A stretch of DNA of 64,000 bases, from contig NZ_JBFAJC010000020.1 in assembly GCF_040655075.1 (NCBI RefSeq), forward strand, positions 1 to 64,000, written 5' to 3'. The position numbers and the translations under genes are program-made. Of this stretch, positions 61,174 to 64,000 are shown piece after piece (position 1 is the first letter of the stretch; each line of letters starts with the position of its first letter). This DNA comes from Actinoallomurus sp040655075 (lineage in GTDB: Bacteria > Actinomycetota > Actinomycetes > Streptosporangiales > Streptosporangiaceae). Below the pieces are notes generated by a model. That model had not been told where the DNA came from, made no database searches, and saw nothing but the letters and a program-made list of their open reading frames with translations.

Positions 61174-61342
61174 GAGCAGTCGCAGCAGCGGCCAGGGCGG
61201 TCAGTGCGTCGAGGTCGCCCCGTGGCGTAAGAGCAGCCGGAGCAGCGGCCAGGGCGGTAACTGTGTCGAGGTGGCTCGGGTGACCGTCGAGGAGTCGGCC
61301 GTCGGGGGGCTCCCGCACGACGGTTCTGTCCTGGATCGCTGA
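61148..61342 (+). CDS. DUF397 protein with duplicated N-terminal motif
   Basis: 64 residues from ATG 61148, overlapping the XRE gene. The DUF397 opening WRKSSRSSGQGGxCVEVA occurs twice in tandem (residues 7-24 and 26-43) from a 57-bp in-frame duplication. The usual second half (RDSKxPxGPxLxFxxxxWxxF) is missing and replaced by RVTVEESAVGGLPHDGS. So the domain is both duplicated and truncated, and may be non-functional or altered in its contact with the XRE partner. Confidence 0.8.
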   Translation: MSDEVPWRKSSRSSGQGGQCVEVAPWRKSSRSSGQGGNCVEVARVTVEESAVGGLPHDGSVLDR

Positions 61343-61376
61343 GCTGGTCGGATAGGCGTACAAGAGGCTCGGTGAA

Positions 61377-61399
61377 GGGCGCCCCGATCCGGGGCGCCC
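61377..61399. terminator. Hairpin terminator between convergent genes
   Basis: Perfect 10-bp GC arms (61377-61386 with 61390-61399, gggcgccccg) and an ATC loop, between the DUF397 gene and the TetR gene. Confidence 0.75.
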
Positions 61400-61407
61400 G
61401 GCGTGGT

Positions 61408-62079
61408 TCAGCGGTGCAGGGAGATGCCGTCGAACAGGACCTTGATGTAGTGGTCGGCGAGGCCGTCGGCGTCCAGCCGGCCCTCCGGCTGGAACCACCG
61501 GACGGTCACCCAGATCGTGTCGCGGATCATCCGGTAGGTGAGCTTCGGCTCGATGTCCTCGCGGAACAGCCCGGTCTCCTGCCCCCGCTTGATCTGGTCG
61601 ACCCACAGGCGCTCGGTTTCGGCCTCCGCCTTGGCGAGGTAGTCGAACCGCTCGAACTGCTTAAGGTAGTTCCAGTCGTTCTGCAGGACCATGATCGCCG
61701 CGCGGTGCGGGACCAGCGTGCTAAAGCAGATGCGCACCAGGTCGGACAGGACCTCACGCGGGTCGCCGCCTCTGGCCAGGGCCGCCTGGTTGGCAACGGC
61801 CAGCTCGTCGAAGAAGGACGTGAGGATCTCATCCACGATCGACTCCTTGGAGTCGAAGTGGTGGTAGAGGCTTCCGGACAGGATGCCGGCCTCGTCGGCG
61901 ATGTTGCGGACCGTCGTGGCCTGGTATCCCTTTTGGGCGAACAGCTCCGCCGCGAGCTTCACGAGATGCTCGCGGCGCTCGGAGGCGAGCGTCGACGAGC
62001 CTCTGGCGCGGCGGCGGGCGCCCCCCGTGGTGCGGGCGTCGGCCCGCTGCCGTCCGTTGTCCTTGCTCGTGGTCGTCAC
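61408..62079 (-). CDS. TetR family regulator, KstR2-like
   Basis: 223 residues from GTG 62079. HTH: REHLVKLAAELFAQKGYQATTVRNIADEAGILSGSLYHHFDSKESIVDEIL. The GILSGSLYHHF helix and the C-terminal YRMIRDTIWVTVRWFQPEGRLDADGLADHYIKVLFDGI closely follow mycobacterial KstR2, the HIP-CoA-responsive repressor of steroid C/D-ring degradation. The N-terminus has an extra basic stretch of about 30 residues. A KstR2-like half site lies upstream (62101-62114), suggesting autoregulation. Orthology is likely but not certain; no C/D-ring genes are adjacent. Confidence 0.8.
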   Translation of the reverse strand: MTTTSKDNGRQRADARTTGGARRRARGSSTLASERREHLVKLAAELFAQKGYQATTVRNIADEAGILSGSLYHHFDSKESIVDEILTSFFDELAVANQAALARGGDPREVLSDLVRICFSTLVPHRAAIMVLQNDWNYLKQFERFDYLAKAEAETERLWVDQIKRGQETGLFREDIEPKLTYRMIRDTIWVTVRWFQPEGRLDADGLADHYIKVLFDGISLHR

Positions 62080-62100
62080 CCCCTCATTATGACGTGCCCA

Positions 62101-62114
62101 CCCAACCGCTTGTT
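62101..62114. promoter_or_regulatory. KstR2-like box upstream of tetR
   Basis: On the minus strand AACAAGCGGTTGGG against AnCAAGnnCTTGnT: one half perfect, the other with two mismatches. It lies 22 bp before the TetR start. Confidence 0.4.
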
Positions 62115-62211
62115 CAACTGTCCGAATTACGCGCGATCCGCCCGGCAGGCCGCAGGGCGCGACGAAGTAGGCTCGCGGCACCACCTGACCGCCGCCCGAG
62201 GAGAGGACCGC

Positions 62212-62811
62212 ATGCCGTCCGCGATCGTGTTCGACCTGTTCGGCGTCATCGCGCTGCCCCAGAAGCCCGAGGCCAAGCGCCGGATCGAGCAGATCGCCGG
62301 CGTCCGGCCCGACGTCCTCTGGGACGCCTACTGGGCGCTCCGCAAGCCGTACGACGCGGGACAGGCCAGCGCGGAGTACTGGGAGGCGGTCGGTGACCGG
62401 ATGGGCGCGCGGTTCGCCCCGGACACGATCGACGCGCTGATCGAGGCCGACCTGGCGAGCTGGACGGACGCCGACCCGGCCATGGTCTCCCTCGTCGGCG
62501 ACCTCGCCGACGGAGGACATCGGCTCGGCCTGCTGTCCAACATCATCAGCGATCTCGTCCCCGTTTTCGAGAAGAAGCACGGGGAGTGGCTCGCCCACTT
62601 CAGCGCGCTGACCTACTCCTGCTCCATCGGTGTGGCCAAGCCGGACCACCGTGCCTTCGAGATCGCGGCCGAAAGACTCGGCGTCACTCCGGCCGACTGC
62701 ATGTTCATCGACGACACCGAGGCCAACGTCCTGGCCGCCCGTGAGGTCGGCATGCGCGCCGAGGTCTTCCGCTCCGCCGAGCAGGTACGCGCACTGGTCA
62801 CCCTCTCGTAG
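62212..62811 (+). CDS. HAD family hydrolase
   Basis: 199 residues; GAGGAGAGGA precedes ATG 62212. HAD motifs: I FDLFGVIA (first Asp present; second Asp of DxD replaced by Phe-Gly, so the general acid is unusual), II LLSNI, III KPDHRAFE, IV FIDDTEAN. Resembles phosphatase/dehalogenase-like HAD-IA proteins. The 3' half is duplicated at 63241-63533. Confidence 0.85.
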   Translation: MPSAIVFDLFGVIALPQKPEAKRRIEQIAGVRPDVLWDAYWALRKPYDAGQASAEYWEAVGDRMGARFAPDTIDALIEADLASWTDADPAMVSLVGDLADGGHRLGLLSNIISDLVPVFEKKHGEWLAHFSALTYSCSIGVAKPDHRAFEIAAERLGVTPADCMFIDDTEANVLAAREVGMRAEVFRSAEQVRALVTLS

Positions 62812-62919
62812 TCGACGTGCCGAGCGGGCGCCCGGTTCGCGCAAGGGGCCGAGAGGCCGTGCGCGAAGGTATACCGTGCGCTTTTTGAAGGAGCCTCAGG
62901 CCGAAGAGGACGGTAGATC

Positions 62920-63237
62920 TTGACGGGCTACGTGAGGTGGAAGGACATTCGCGCCGAGCATGTCGAGCGTGCTGGCGGTGAAGAAGCGGTCGAGGCGGGT
63001 AAGCAGGAACTGCTCGCCAAGGTCCAGGGGCACCGCCTCGCCGAGATTCGCCGCAGCCGCGGGCTGACACAACGAGACATCGCAGAGAGGATGGGCGTAA
63101 CGAAGGGGCGTATCTCGCAAATCGAACAGGGCAAGATCTCTGGGCAGGACATCCTTGCCCGCTACGCCGTCGCCCTCGGCGGGCGACTCCATCAGTCGAT
63201 TTATTTCGATGATGGGGACATCGCGGCAATCGCCTGA
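62920..63237 (+). CDS. XRE family HTH regulator (antitoxin-like)
   Basis: 105 residues from TTG 62920 (GTG 62932 possible). HTH KVQGHRLAEIRRSRGLTQRDIAERMGVTKGRISQIEQGKI, after a helical N-terminus (DIRAEHVERAGGEEAVEAGKQEL). The layout matches HigA-like antitoxins that follow a RelE-type toxin. No toxin precedes it here, so it is an orphan, and it sits between an intact HAD gene and a broken HAD copy. Confidence 0.8.
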   Translation: MTGYVRWKDIRAEHVERAGGEEAVEAGKQELLAKVQGHRLAEIRRSRGLTQRDIAERMGVTKGRISQIEQGKISGQDILARYAVALGGRLHQSIYFDDGDIAAIA

Positions 63238-63240
63238 TGC

Positions 63241-63533
63241 CCACGCCGACGCGGCCTGCTGTCGAACATCATCGCCGACCTCGTGCCGATGTTCGAGAAG
63301 AAGCACGAGTCCTGGCTCGCGCACTTCGAGCGTTGACCTATTCCTGCGCCATCGGGGTGGCCAAGCCGGACCACCGCGCCTTCGAGATCGCGGCCGAGAG
63401 CCTCGGTGTCACCCTGGCCGACTGTCTGTTCATCGACGACACCGAGGTCAACGTCCTGGCCGCCCGCGAGGTCGGCATGCGCGCCGAGGTTTTCCGATCC
63501 GCCGAGCAGGCACGCGACCTGACCACCGCGTAG
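63241..63533 (+). pseudogene. Frameshifted 3' copy of the HAD hydrolase gene
   Basis: Begins at GLLSNIIADLVPMFEKKHES in one frame and, after a one-base deletion near cacttcgagcgttgacc, continues as LTYSCAIGVAKPDHRAFEIA and FIDDTEVNVLAAREVGMRAE in another. It matches 62520-62811 at about 85-90% nucleotide identity. The N-terminal half with the nucleophile is missing. Confidence 0.85.
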
Positions 63534-63773
63534 CGCCGGATCGGCAGGCCCAGCCTTGCCACGATCATCACGCCCGGTACAGGGACCAAGGTCCCGGGCA
63601 AGCACAGACCATCGCCACTGTCCTGCCGCCGGGCCTCGCAGGGAGGATCACGTCTGTCCCAGGCCAGAAGGAAGGCAGCGGCTCATGCAGGCGGGAGGGT
63701 GAACTCACCGGTTTGGGGGGTGCGTGGTGCCGGTTCGCAAGGGAGTGTGAAGGCGAGATGGGCAGGGGGCGTC

Positions 63774-64000
63774 GTGCCGTCTGATGAGCGGTACCGGGCG
63801 CAGGCGATGGCGCCGCGGCCCCACCGGATCCTGCGGCGGCGGCCCGAAGGGCCCGGGCAGGTGGCGCTGACGCTCGCCGCAGCCGACGGGGCGGCCACGG
63901 ACCCGATCACGCCGGCCGATCCGGCGTCGCCGGGCCAGTACTGGGTGCTGCACACCGCGGCAGGCGCGAAGGTCCCAGCGGTCGACGTCACACTCCCGGC
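63774..64000 (+). CDS. Hypothetical protein, 3' end outside window
   Basis: Open frame to the window edge from GTG 63774 (GGGGG upstream) or GTG 63747. It encodes VPSDERYRAQAMAPRPHRIL, then RRPEGPGQVALTLAAADGAATD and QYWVLHTAAGAKVPAVDVTLP. No TM or signal. Family not recognised. The 213 bp before it hold no gene. Confidence 0.4.
   Translation, partial: MPSDERYRAQAMAPRPHRILRRRPEGPGQVALTLAAADGAATDPITPADPASPGQYWVLHTAAGAKVPAVDVTLP

Overview
High-GC actinobacterial chromosome segment. GTG starts, GGAGG ribosome sites, DUF397/XRE pairs, a DUF574-type methyltransferase, F420/flavin LLM oxidoreductases and a KstR2-like regulator fit a streptosporangial or thermomonosporaceous genus such as Actinomadura; that placement is inference. 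No rRNA, tRNA or CRISPR array was seen.

Layout. 0-1.9 kb: two near-identical tandem secreted-protein genes, the first cut by the window edge. 1.9-8.4 kb: a DHA2 efflux pump, then a hydantoinase/oxoprolinase-type pair (hyuA-hyuB) coupled to an LLM oxidoreductase, with several tandem duplications in and between these genes. 8.4-12.8 kb: a membrane Ser/Thr kinase and a two-component system surrounded by three related palindromes. 13-20.4 kb: enoyl-CoA hydratase, DUF397-like and DUF1232 proteins, a GAF regulator, a TetR/amidase pair with a 24-bp palindrome, a lipoprotein and a truncated histidine kinase. 20.5-25.8 kb: a five-gene acyl-CoA operon (DUF35 protein, VOC protein, AMP-forming ligase, NDP-forming CoA ligase, SDR). 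25.9-28.4 kb: a class B penicillin-binding protein and endonuclease V. 28.5-38.1 kb: cyclase-type hydrolase, serine hydrolase, SDR, isochorismatase-like protein, efflux pump and LysR regulator, interrupted by two TnpB-only insertion elements.

38.2-44.4 kb is a lower-GC island flanked by broken copies of neighbouring genes (3' ends of an acyl-CoA ligase and of a LysR gene). It holds what looks like a ribosomally made, post-translationally modified peptide (RiPP) locus: a 42-residue precursor with C-terminus MLGCGDDNPYK directly behind a radical SAM/SPASM enzyme, followed by a phosphotransferase broken by a 56-bp tandem duplication and an unknown protein. Upstream are an anti-sigma-like ATPase and a divergent XRE-TPR regulator carrying an in-frame stop. 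This is the best candidate for an undescribed system.

44.4-53.3 kb: acyl-CoA ligase and LLM oxidoreductase, MarR/amidohydrolase, Dabb protein, DMT exporter, Lrp regulator, methyltransferase and an Ltp2-like thiolase homologue. 53.3-64 kb: decayed ATPase, a zinc-finger-less TnpB-like nuclease, an MMPL transporter, an ArsR operon with a perfect operator, an XRE/DUF397 pair, the KstR2-like TetR, and a HAD hydrolase with a broken second copy on the far side of an XRE gene. CCAAGC/GCTTGG-type operators recur before several lipid-catabolism genes, which suggests one or a few TetR regulators control scattered acyl-CoA functions.
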